Program-made: the position numbers and the translations under genes
Part shown: positions 1 to 7,648 of the stretch, piece by piece
Position numbering within the stretch: the stretch's first letter is position 1
How the letters are laid out: the number at the start of each line of letters is the position of its first letter
Notes under the pieces: model-generated
Database searches by the model: none
Told to the model about the DNA's origin: nothing
What the model saw: the letters and a program-made list of their open reading frames with translations, nothing else
Assembly: GCF_015355765.1 (NCBI RefSeq)
Contig: NZ_JACWNA010000003.1
Span: 62,001-126,000, forward strand
DNA from: Actinomyces haliotis
Lineage (GTDB): Bacteria > Actinomycetota > Actinomycetes > Actinomycetales > Actinomycetaceae
DNA: 64,000 bases
Direction of reading: 5' to 3'

Positions 1-1226
1 ACGAAGGCTCCGGCCGCGCCGATGACGAAGGTCGAGACCAGCATCCACCACTGGCTCCACCCTGCCGTGTCGACCATGTGGACCACCCAGGCGGTGGCGA
101 GCACTCCCGCGGCGACGACGACCATCCCCCACATGACCATGGGGCGGCCCAGGCGGAGGACGTGGCGGCCGAGCAGCGGCGAGATGACGGCGCCGGCGAT
201 CGCGGCGGGGATGCCCATCAAGCCGCTCTGGAGGGCGGTGTCGCCGAGACCCGCCTGCAGGTACTGCGCGATGACGAGCCACACGGAGGTGGAGCCCAGG
301 AAGTAGAGGCTGATGAGCAGGGTGCCGTTGGAGAAGGAGCGCTCGGTGAAGAGGGCGAGCGCCACCATGGGCTGGCGGCCGCGACGCTCGTAGGCCCGCT
401 CCCAGAGGACCCACCCGAGCAGGAGCAGGCCGGCGGCCGGCAGGGCGAGCCAGCGCAGGACGCTGTCGGAGGTACCGATGAAGGGCACGAGGACGAGGAG
501 GATGGTCGCGCCGAGCAGGACCATGCCGACCGGGTCGAGGTCGAGGCGCCGACGACGGCGGGCAGCACCGTCCGCAGGGGTCGCGACGGGCGCGGGCTCG
601 GAGCCGGTCCAGGCGGAGGCCGGCAGGACGCGCGTGGCGGCCCAGGCGCCGCCAAGGGCGATAGGCACGTTGATGAGGAAGCTCGTCCGCCATCCCCAGT
701 CCGCGCCGAGCCACTCGACGAGCAGCCCCGCGAGCACGGGACCGAAGGCGACGGACACCCCGACCGTGCCGCCGAGCATCCCGAAGGCCTTGCCGCGCTG
801 TGCGCCGTGGTAGTAGCGCTGGATCATGCCGGTGACCTGCGGGTTCAGCAGCCCGGACCCGATCCCCATGACGACGCGCGCTGCGTTGAGCAGAAGGATC
901 GAGGGAGCGAGGCCCGCGCCGAGGGACCCGAGGCCGAACAGGGCGAGCCCGATCGCGAAGAGCCTCGCCCGCCCGAGGACGTCGCCGGCGCGGCCGGCGG
1001 GCACGAGCAGGATCCCGAAGACCAGCGTGTAGCCGGAGATGATCCACTGGATGCCGGCGGTCGAGGCGTGCAGGTCGGTGCGCAGGGTCGGGAGCACGAC
1101 GTTGATGCTCGAGACCGCGAGCAGCGAGACGAAGGTCGGGACGAGGAGGACGGCGAGGGTCCGCTTCTGCTCGTCGGTCATCGCGGCGGAGCCGGGATCC
1201 GACTGGGGGTACGGGGTCTGAGGCAC
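1..1226 (-). CDS. MFS drug exporter, DHA2/EmrB-like (C-terminus cut by window edge)
   Basis: Major facilitator of the DHA2 (EmrB/QacA, 14-helix) type, probably a proton-driven drug or metabolite exporter in the cytoplasmic membrane. About 408 codons are visible and the frame runs off the left edge. Helix 1 carries SINVVLPTLRTDL, followed by QWIISGYTLVFG and GRAGDVLGRARLF, the family's signature order (helix 1, helix 2, cytoplasmic loop 2-3). I chose GTG at 1226 because a TAGCCT -10 box lies 7 bases upstream (1234-1239), which suggests a leaderless message; ATG at 1181 is the alternative and would lose 15 residues. Substrate unknown. The gene stands alone, downstream of brnQ on the same strand with a 118-base gap. 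Confidence 0.85.
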   Translation of the reverse strand, partial: MPQTPYPQSDPGSAAMTDEQKRTLAVLLVPTFVSLLAVSSINVVLPTLRTDLHASTAGIQWIISGYTLVFGILLVPAGRAGDVLGRARLFAIGLALFGLGSLGAGLAPSILLLNAARVVMGIGSGLLNPQVTGMIQRYYHGAQRGKAFGMLGGTVGVSVAFGPVLAGLLVEWLGADWGWRTSFLINVPIALGGAWAATRVLPASAWTGSEPAPVATPADGAARRRRRLDLDPVGMVLLGATILLVLVPFIGTSDSVLRWLALPAAGLLLLGWVLWERAYERRGRQPMVALALFTERSFSNGTLLISLYFLGSTSVWLVIAQYLQAGLGDTALQSGLMGIPAAIAGAVISPLLGRHVLRLGRPMVMWGMVVVAAGVLATAWVVHMVDTAGWSQWWMLVSTFVIGAAGAF

Positions 1227-1344
1227 GGATCGCAGGCTATGCCCCGGCGTCCCCGCCGCCACGGGCCGCCGGTGGTGAGATCGGCGACCCCGGCGCCGTG
1301 TCCTTCGGCCGCGGTCGTGCGGCACGGGCGCTGTGAGGCCCACC

Positions 1345-2742
1345 TCACATGCCGGCGACGGCGCGGGCGACGTCCTCGTCCGCGCCGGACAGGTCCGAGG
1401 CGGGCGTGCGCCAGCGCCCGGCGCGCACGTCCACGGCCAGCGCGACGGCACCGACGACGAGGGTCGGGACGATCCAGCCGGTCTCGTCGTTCCACACGCA
1501 GGTGGCAGCGAGGAGGTCGCTGGGCGCCGTCCACCCGAGGTCGCTCACGGCGGAGACGGCGCCGAGGAGGCCGGCGCACGCAACCGGCCAGAGGTAGGCG
1601 GTCCGCAGGTGCCCGGGAGCGACGGCGTCGAGCAGGGTGACCGCCACGAGCGTGATGGCGATCGGGTAGAGCAGGAGCGTCACCGGGGAGACGATGGCGA
1701 GGATCGCGCGGAGACCGAGCAGGGCCAGGGCGAAGGAGACCGCGGTGGCACCGAGGAGCTGGGGGCGGTAGCCGGTGCGGGGCCAGGCGGTCGCGGCGTA
1801 GCCGGCCCAGGACGACAGGAGCCCGACGGAGGTCGTGAGGCAGGCGAGCACGACGATCGCGGCGAACACGACGACGCCGGCGCTGCCGAGCGAGGCCTGG
1901 GAGGCGGTGCGCAGCAGCGCCGTGCCGTCGGACGGGTCGCCGCCCGGCGTGCGCGCGCCGATGAGGGCGAGTCCGACGTAGACCGTGGCGAGGAGGACCG
2001 CCGCCAGCAGGCCCGCCACGCTCGCGGAGCGGGCGACCTCGCGCTGGGTCGAGCGCCCCTGCTCCCGCAGGGCCGAGATGACGACGATGCCGAAGACGCT
2101 CGCCGCGAGGACGTCCATCGTGAGGTACCCCTGCGTGAGCCCCGTGGCGAGCGGGGCCGCCGCGTACCCGGGGGCCGGGGCGCGGTCGACGACGGCGCGC
2201 CCGTGGATGGTGACGACGCACAGGATGGCGAGCAGGACGAGCAGCGCCGGGGTCAGCCAGCGTCCGATCCGGTCCGCGAGGCCCGTCGGGCTGAGCGCGA
2301 TACCGATGGTGAGGCCGAGGAAGACGAGGCTGTGGACGGGGAGGGCCCAGCCGCCGGGGTCGACGCCGAGGAGCCCGAGGACGGGACGGGTGGCGAGCTC
2401 GTAGGAGACCGTGACGACGCGGGGCACTGCGTAGAGGGGCCCCAGGGCGAGGTAGACGGCGAGCGGCATGACGACGCCGAAGCGGGGGCCGACGCGCCGG
2501 GCGAGACCGATGATCCCCTCGCCGGAGGTGCACACGGCAATGACGGCGAGCAGGGGCAGGAGGACCCCGGTGGCGAGGAATCCGGCCAGGACGGCGGGCA
2601 GGTGCTCGCCGGAGGAGGCACCGAGGACGGGCGGGAAGATGAGGTTGCCGGCGCCGAAGAACAGGGCGAAGAGCATGAGGCCGGTGGTCAGGGTCCCCCC
2701 TCGGGTGGCGCGGTCGTCGACGGCGGCGTCGTGGGAGGTCAT
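1345..2742 (-). CDS. brnQ: BrnQ branched-chain amino acid:cation symporter
   Basis: LIVCS-family carrier that takes up leucine, isoleucine and valine with Na+ or H+ through the cytoplasmic membrane. The 465-residue protein has the expected size and about 12 hydrophobic segments. The N-terminal motif FFGAGNLIFPPVLG (around residues 28-41) is the family hallmark. The start at 2742 is set by GAGGAG about 7 bases upstream; the frame stays open upstream to 2940 but that part is Arg/Pro-rich and overlaps dapF. It lies 47 bases downstream of dapF on the same strand, so it may be read from the dapF transcript, or have its own promoter in that gap; I see none. Confidence 0.93.
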   Translation of the reverse strand: MTSHDAAVDDRATRGGTLTTGLMLFALFFGAGNLIFPPVLGASSGEHLPAVLAGFLATGVLLPLLAVIAVCTSGEGIIGLARRVGPRFGVVMPLAVYLALGPLYAVPRVVTVSYELATRPVLGLLGVDPGGWALPVHSLVFLGLTIGIALSPTGLADRIGRWLTPALLVLLAILCVVTIHGRAVVDRAPAPGYAAAPLATGLTQGYLTMDVLAASVFGIVVISALREQGRSTQREVARSASVAGLLAAVLLATVYVGLALIGARTPGGDPSDGTALLRTASQASLGSAGVVVFAAIVVLACLTTSVGLLSSWAGYAATAWPRTGYRPQLLGATAVSFALALLGLRAILAIVSPVTLLLYPIAITLVAVTLLDAVAPGHLRTAYLWPVACAGLLGAVSAVSDLGWTAPSDLLAATCVWNDETGWIVPTLVVGAVALAVDVRAGRWRTPASDLSGADEDVARAVAGM

Positions 2743-2789
2743 GGCGGTGGCTCCTCGGTGAGGCAGGAGGCGGGACGTCGGCGAGGCGG

Positions 2790-3749
2790 TCAGGAGACGG
2801 TGACGCGGCCGGTGACCTCGGCGGGGCCGGTCAGCAGGACGGTGGTGCCGTCGGCCCAGGGGTCCGCTCCGACGTGGACGCCGATCTCCCCGCCGGGGAC
2901 GAGGAGGCGGTAGCTGGTGGGTGCCTGGGGGCCGACCCACTCGTGGAGAGCGACGGCGACGGCGCAGCAGCCGGTCCCGCAGGACAGGGTCTCCCCCACG
3001 CCGCGCTCGAGGACGCGCATCCGGGCGACGCCGATGCGCTCGCCGGTCCCCTCGTCGACCTCCTCGCCGAGCGGGACGACGAGCTCGAGGTTGGTGCCCT
3101 CGGGCGGGCGGGGCTCGTAGCCGGGGGCGTCGGAGTCGGTGAGGCCGGCGAAGAGCGCGGCGTCGAGCTCGTCCTCGTCGGCCAGGGCGACGACGGTGTG
3201 GGGGTTCGGCATCTCGATGCTGAGGGCGGCGCGCGGGCCGTCGAGCCCTGGCACGTCGACCATCGTGTCCCAGCCCTCGGTGTCGACGTCAGCCTCGGCG
3301 CCCTCGGGACGCGCGAGCCGCGCCGGCCCCATGTCGACGGTCCAGAGGTCGCCGATCCGGGTGATGGTACGGGCGCCGCCGCGGGTACCGATGGTGAGGG
3401 AGTCTCCGTCGGCCGTGGGGCGCAGGCCCTCGGCGTCGAGGACGGCGGCGAAGAGGCGGGAGGCGTTGCCGCACATCTCGGCGACCGAGCCGTCGGCGTT
3501 GTAGTAGTCCATGAACCACTCGGCCTCGGGCACGGCGGCGGCGAAGGCCTCGGCCCCGGGCAGGGCGGCGGTGCGCACGACGCGCACGAAGCCGTCGGCG
3601 CCGAAGCCGCCGTGGCGGTCGCAGACGGCGGCGACGTCGTCCGGGGACACGGCGACCTCCCGCTCGGGGTCGACGAGCAGGAGGAAGTCGTTGCGCGTGC
3701 CGTTGCCCTTGATGAGCTCGTGGCCCGCGAGGCCGGGGGCGGTGGTCAT
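2790..3749 (-). CDS. dapF: Diaminopimelate epimerase DapF
   Basis: Converts LL- to meso-diaminopimelate in the lysine and peptidoglycan pathway, in the cytoplasm, without cofactor. The protein is 319 residues, slightly longer than the usual 270-290. Both catalytic cysteines are present: Cys93 in EMCGNASR and Cys257 in TLSCGTGCC. It follows miaA by 5 bases, so it is probably the last gene of the ybjN-ybjN-miaA-dapF run. A TAGGCT box (3757-3762, overlapping the miaA stop codon) sits 7 bases before the ATG, so an internal leaderless promoter is also possible. The miaA-dapF pairing is widely conserved in actinobacteria. Confidence 0.95.
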   Translation of the reverse strand: MTTAPGLAGHELIKGNGTRNDFLLLVDPEREVAVSPDDVAAVCDRHGGFGADGFVRVVRTAALPGAEAFAAAVPEAEWFMDYYNADGSVAEMCGNASRLFAAVLDAEGLRPTADGDSLTIGTRGGARTITRIGDLWTVDMGPARLARPEGAEADVDTEGWDTMVDVPGLDGPRAALSIEMPNPHTVVALADEDELDAALFAGLTDSDAPGYEPRPPEGTNLELVVPLGEEVDEGTGERIGVARMRVLERGVGETLSCGTGCCAVAVALHEWVGPQAPTSYRLLVPGGEIGVHVGADPWADGTTVLLTGPAEVTGRVTVS

Positions 3750-3754
3750 GGCGC

Positions 3755-4900
3755 TCAGCCTAAGCGCTCAGCCCGGCGGCCCCGGCCCCGGGTCGTGCGG
3801 CGTCCGCCTCGTGGCGCCCGGTGCCCCGGGCCGTCGCGGTCCCACGGAGCCGGCGGGAGGGGCTCGCCCGCGTCGGCGGCGGTGACGAGGGCGAGGGCCT
3901 CGTCGGTGATCCGCTCGCGCTCGCCTGGCAGCCAGGCGCCGTCGGCGGTGACGCGGGGGCGGAGCCAACGGATGCGGGGGTCGCGGCGGAACCACTTGAT
4001 CTGGCGACTGGCGAGCTTCCGGGTGGCCTGGGCGGTGTCGGCGACGGCCTGCTCGACGGTGAGAGCGCCGTCGATGACGGCGATCGCCTGGGCGTAGCCG
4101 ATGGCGCGGCGGGCGGTGGCGCCCTCGCGCAGGCCGAGCTCGAGGAGGGCACGGGTCTCCTCGACGACGCCGGCGTCGAACATGGCGGCGGCGCGGGCGT
4201 CGATGCGGGCGTTGAGCGCCGCCCTGCCGGCGTCGGGGTCGCCGTCGGGGCCGACGGGCCGCAGGGCGAGGTGGGCGGTGGGGACGAGGTCCTCGTAGCG
4301 GGGCATGGTGGCGGAGAAGGGCCGGCCGGTCACGGCGATGACCTCGAGGGCGCGGACGACCTTGCGGGTGTTGGCGCGGTCAATCCGGGCGGCGGCGTCG
4401 GGGTCGGCCTCGCGCAGCTCCTCCCACAGGCGCCGGGTCCCCTCCGCCTCGGCGCGCTCCTCGAGGGCGGCGCGGACGGCGGGGTCCGCACCGGGGAACT
4501 CGAGAGCGTCGGTGACGGCGCGGGTGTAGAGCCCCGAGCCGCCGACGACGAGCGCGCGGTTCCCCCGGGCGCCGACGGCGTCGAGGTCGGCGCGGGCGTG
4601 GGTCTGGTAGGCGGCGACGTTGGCCTCGTCGGCGACGTCGAGAACGTCGACCTGGTGGTGCGGGTAGCCGCGGCGCTCCGCGAGGGGCAGCTTGGCGGTG
4701 CCGACGTCCATGCCGCGGTAGAGCTGGGAGGCGTCGGCGTTCACGATCTCGCAGCGGACCTCGGCTCCCGCGCCAGGCTCGAGCCCGCCGGCGGCGGCGA
4801 GGGCGTCCGCGAGGTCGAGGGCGAGCTCGGACTTGCCCGTGGCGGTGGGGCCGACGACGGCGATCCGCACCGGGGGACGTCGTGAGGTTCCGGTGCTCAC
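3755..4900 (-). CDS. miaA: tRNA dimethylallyltransferase MiaA
   Basis: Transfers a dimethylallyl group from DMAPP to N6 of A37 in tRNAs that read UNN codons. MiaB, encoded at 12.2-13.9 kb, adds the methylthio group afterwards, so both steps are in this window. The P-loop is VVGPTATGKSELAL near residue 15-25; NADASQLYRGMDVGTAKL and VVGGSGLYTRAV follow in the canonical order. The 381-residue length exceeds the common ~310, partly through an Arg/Gly-rich C-terminal extension. The GTG start overlaps the TGA of the upstream ybjN gene (GTGA), so translation is probably coupled. Confidence 0.95.
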   Translation of the reverse strand: MSTGTSRRPPVRIAVVGPTATGKSELALDLADALAAAGGLEPGAGAEVRCEIVNADASQLYRGMDVGTAKLPLAERRGYPHHQVDVLDVADEANVAAYQTHARADLDAVGARGNRALVVGGSGLYTRAVTDALEFPGADPAVRAALEERAEAEGTRRLWEELREADPDAAARIDRANTRKVVRALEVIAVTGRPFSATMPRYEDLVPTAHLALRPVGPDGDPDAGRAALNARIDARAAAMFDAGVVEETRALLELGLREGATARRAIGYAQAIAVIDGALTVEQAVADTAQATRKLASRQIKWFRRDPRIRWLRPRVTADGAWLPGERERITDEALALVTAADAGEPLPPAPWDRDGPGHRAPRGGRRTTRGRGRRAERLG

Positions 4901-5634
4901 AGCTCGGGAAGGAGCGGGCCGATGTGGGACAGGGCCTGCGTGCAGGCGGACAGCGCCGTGTCGAGGTGGAGTCGGAGCTGCTTGTCGCTGACGCCGGCGG
5001 TGAGGTCGGTGAGGTAGGTGGCGCGCACGAGGGCGCCCGCGTCGGTGTCGAGGATGGCGACGGTCGGGAAGAACTTGTCGCGGTTCCAGTCGTTGACGCT
5101 GGCCGCGATCTCGTCGCGCTCGCCCTCACGGGCGGGCTCCTGCCAGTCGCCGGAGACGAGGAGCCAGCCCTCGTGCCCGTCCGGGACCTCGATGACGAAG
5201 GGGAACCCGTCCCAGGTGCCGAGCAGGCAGGGGTGGTCGTCCTCGACGTGGCGCTGGACGCCGTAGCCGAGTGGCCCGGTGAGCATGGCCTCGACGCGGT
5301 CGAGGGTCAGCGGGGCCGTCAGGTCGGGGCGCTCGGCGCGGTTGGGGCGCGCGTCGCGGCTGACCGTGGCCAGGAGGTCGTGGACGCTCCCGCGGACGGT
5401 GACGACGTCGTCGTCCCCGAGGAGCTCCTCGTCGTTGGCCTCGACGTCGGCGCCGGACTCGGGGCGGTCGGCGTCCTCGCGGTCCGCCCGCTCGTCGCGT
5501 GCCGCGCTCGGCTCCGGGCGCCCCTCGGAGGCGGGCACGCGCTGGTCCCACTGCTTGCCGAGGAGACGCGCGATGAGCTCGCTCAGGCCAGGCCTCCGGC
5601 GGTGGTCGCGACCCTCGTTGCTTCGCTGGCTCAT
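4897..5634 (-). CDS. YbjN domain protein, first of a coupled pair (miaA-proximal)
   Basis: The 245-residue protein has a charged, Asp/Glu/Arg-rich linker (roughly residues 25-80) and then a YbjN-type fold, the alpha/beta sensor-like domain seen in many actinobacteria. Features visible are GYGVQRHVEDDHPCLLGTW, VLVSGDWQEPA-like strands and the segment NDWNRDKFFPTVAI. YbjN in enterobacteria affects motility and stress phenotypes; its biochemical role is not settled, so I assign none. It starts with ATG overlapping the stop of the upstream paralogue (ATGA) and its own stop overlaps the miaA start, so the three genes are translationally linked. Confidence 0.8.
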   Translation of the reverse strand: MSQRSNEGRDHRRRPGLSELIARLLGKQWDQRVPASEGRPEPSAARDERADREDADRPESGADVEANDEELLGDDDVVTVRGSVHDLLATVSRDARPNRAERPDLTAPLTLDRVEAMLTGPLGYGVQRHVEDDHPCLLGTWDGFPFVIEVPDGHEGWLLVSGDWQEPAREGERDEIAASVNDWNRDKFFPTVAILDTDAGALVRATYLTDLTAGVSDKQLRLHLDTALSACTQALSHIGPLLPEL

Positions 5635-6110
5635 CACGGCTCCAGGGCTCCGCGCAGGGGGTCGGGGAAGAGCTCCTCGGCCTCGCGCATGAGGGCGACG
5701 ATGAGGCGGCAGCCGGTGAAGACGAAGTCCCCGAGCTGGGCGTCGGTCATCCCTGCCTCGAGAGGATAGGTGACCTCGCCGTGGAGACGGACGACGCCGC
5801 CGTCGGCGATGGTGAGGTAGGCCTTGGGACCGATACGGGTGGCGTTCCACTCCTCGACGAGGCGGCGCAGCGCCGCGAGGTGCTCGGTGTCCGCGATGCG
5901 GTGCCAGACTCCGCGCATCTGGAGGGCGCGAGTGTCCTGGAAGATCGCGTGGACGGTGACGTAGCGCCACGGGATGCCGAGGTCGCCCTCGTCGTCGAGG
6001 AAGAATCGCAGACCGAGCGAGCGCACGCAGTCCATGACCCGGTCGATGTCGACCGGGGTCGGGGCGGCGGGGACGGGCGCGTCGAGGCTCGTCGGATCGG
6101 TCTGGGGCAC
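5634..6110 (-). CDS. YbjN domain protein, second of a coupled pair (promoter-proximal)
   Basis: A compact 158-residue YbjN-domain protein without the acidic linker of its neighbour. Shared features include FFLDDEGDLGIPWRY, a central EEWNATRIGPKAYLTI segment that corresponds to NDWNRDKFFPTVAI in the partner, and a C-terminal helix ending FTGCRLIVALMREAEELFP. The GTG start at 6110 is 6 bases from a TAGGGT -10 box (6117-6122), so the message is probably leaderless and this is likely the promoter for ybjN-ybjN-miaA-dapF. Function unknown; the pair could form a heterodimer, which is inference from tandem arrangement and length difference only. Confidence 0.8.
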   Translation of the reverse strand: MPQTDPTSLDAPVPAAPTPVDIDRVMDCVRSLGLRFFLDDEGDLGIPWRYVTVHAIFQDTRALQMRGVWHRIADTEHLAALRRLVEEWNATRIGPKAYLTIADGGVVRLHGEVTYPLEAGMTDAQLGDFVFTGCRLIVALMREAEELFPDPLRGALEP

Positions 6111-6474
6111 GGGCCCACCCTAGCCGCGGCGCCGCCCGGCCTCTCGTGCGCGACCTCACGCGCTCACGGTGAGCGGAACGGTCCAGGGCAGCGCCACGCT
6201 CGCGGGCGCGCCCCTTCGTCCTCGGTCTCTCGCTGGGAACGTGCCTGCGCTCTGGGAACGTGGTTGCCGACCGCGTTCCCAGAGCGCAGGCACGTTTCCA
6301 GCGGGCGGGGTCGTGAGGACGTTCATCCCGAGATGGCCAGTGACCGAGAGCGGGCGACTCGGCTGCACTTCCTCCAAGACACCCACTGTCCGCACCGCAC
6401 CAGACCGCTCGCCCCTTTTTCCCCTGACGCACCCCGCACCCTCCGTGACGGGCGCGGCCACCGGTCCCTCCCGC
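6111..6474. other. Non-coding stretch upstream of the ybjN operon
   Basis: The first bases hold the probable ybjN promoter and the middle holds the 30-base inverted repeat. Beyond these I see no gene: open frames here have no recognisable protein features and read through the repeat. Confidence 0.5.
6231..6303. repeat. Long near-perfect inverted repeat, 30-base arms
   Basis: Arms 6231-6260 and 6274-6303 are reverse complements with one mismatch and a 13-base loop. Within the left arm the ten-base word TGGGAACGTG occurs twice (6234-6243 and 6253-6262). It lies outside any intact gene, in the decayed patch between the ybjN promoter and the LysE remnant. It could be a dispersed REP-like element, a regulator site or the end of a lost mobile element. 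Confidence 0.75.
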
Positions 6475-6774
6475 CCACCGGCGATCGAGGTCCGCGGCCT
6501 CCGCCGGCACTTCACCGTCCCGGAGCGCCGCCTCGAGCGCGTCACCGCCGTCGACGGCGTCTTGGCGAAGATGCTCACCCAGACGCTGCGCGGCCTCGAG
6601 CGAGACGGGCTCGTCGAGCGCGAGCAGTTCCCCGACATCCCGCCCCGCGTCACGTACCGACTCACCGGGACCGGGAGGTCGCTCGCCGCGGCGTTGGGCG
6701 GCGTCCAGGCGTGGGCGATCACGCACATGGGCGAGGTCGAGTCGGCCCGCGAGCACTACGACGCGAAGGGCTGA
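6475..6774 (+). pseudogene. Chimeric remnant: ABC ATPase N-terminus fused to HxlR regulator C-terminus
   Basis: One open frame joins two unrelated fragments. From 6481, IEVRGLRRHFTVPERR...VTAVDGV looks like the first strand and A-loop region of an ABC transporter ATPase. At about 6559-6564 it switches without a break to LAKMLTQTLRGLERDGLV and PPRVTYRLTGTGRSLA, the second half of the HxlR winged-helix domain, ending at a genuine-looking HxlR C-terminus. Neither half is complete: there is no Walker A and no HxlR N-terminal cysteine region. The junction falls at a GGCGTC that both families could encode, so a deletion through microhomology is plausible. I regard it as dead. Confidence 0.6.
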
Positions 6775-6934
6775 CGCACCGTCCGCACCCCCGGGAAGCC
6801 AGGCCCGACCGACCACGAGCGACCGGCCCACGGAAGCGTCACCGCACGCAACGGATCCAGCACCGTCGATATCCTCGTCCTCGCCATGAGCCCCTGGCAC
6901 CGCGGGACGCCACCTGAGAACACGGGGACACACG

Positions 6935-7584
6935 ATGGAGCTGCTCCCCCTGCTCGCCGCCTGGCTCGTCGCCGTCATCGCGCCGGGCCCGGATTTCCTC
7001 GCCGTCCTGCGCACCGCAGCGGCTCACGGGCGGCGCCCGGGCGTCATCGTCGGCCTGGGCGTCACGACGGCGATCGGGTGCTGGGCGCCCCTCGCCCTCA
7101 CGGGCCTGTCACTGGTCCTGGCCCGGCACCCGGCGCTCGACACCGGCGTGAGGGCGGCCGGAGCCGTGTTCCTCATGATCTCCGACGGGCGGATCCTCTG
7201 GACGACCTGGCGATCACGCAGGGCCGGAAGCCTCGACGGGGACGCGGACAGCGCCGACGACGGCGACGCGGACCGCCCCGCCGGCCGTGCCCCTCGGCGG
7301 GAAGCTCCTACCGCCTCGGGCTCGCGACCAACCTCGACAACCCCAAGGCCCTCGTCTACTTCGGTGCCCTGTTCGCCAGCCTCGTGCCGCAGGGCGCCAC
7401 CGCGTGGGAGAAGATCGGCATCGTCGTCGGCATGCTCCTCATCGCCGCCGCGTGGTTCTCGTCCGTGGCGGCCCTCGCGGGAACCCCGTCGGTCATGCGC
7501 GTCTACGACCGGGCCAGCCAAGCCATCGACGCCGTCGCCGGAGGACTCTTCGTCGTCATCGGTGCCGCTCTCCTGCCGCGCTGA
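6935..7584 (+). pseudogene. LysE/RhtB-family exporter, frameshifted
   Basis: The LysE family exports amino acids or related compounds through the cytoplasmic membrane. The first part (start 6935) reads LLAAWLVAVIAPGPDFLAVL and the typical glycine-rich helices up to TTWRSRRAGSLDGD. The expected second half, SYRLGLATNLDNPKALVYFG to AVAGGLFVVIGAALLPR, is in the frame that lies one base back. The switch is somewhere in 7190-7305, consistent with one deleted base. Each half is otherwise well conserved, so the lesion is recent or a sequencing error. The HxlR remnant just upstream may be what is left of its regulator, which is inference. Confidence 0.8.
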
Positions 7585-7596
7585 GGACGGCGCGGC

Positions 7597-7618
7597 GGGG
7601 GCCGGGAGCATCGCCCCC
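7597..7618. terminator. Hairpin between convergent lysE remnant and copper ATPase
   Basis: GGGGGC at 7597-7602 pairs with GCCCCC at 7613-7618 across a 10-base loop, in the 64-base gap between convergent genes. There is no T-tract, as is common in GC-rich actinobacteria. Confidence 0.4.
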
Positions 7619-7648
7619 AGCCCCCTCCGTCCGCTGTCCCTCAGACGC

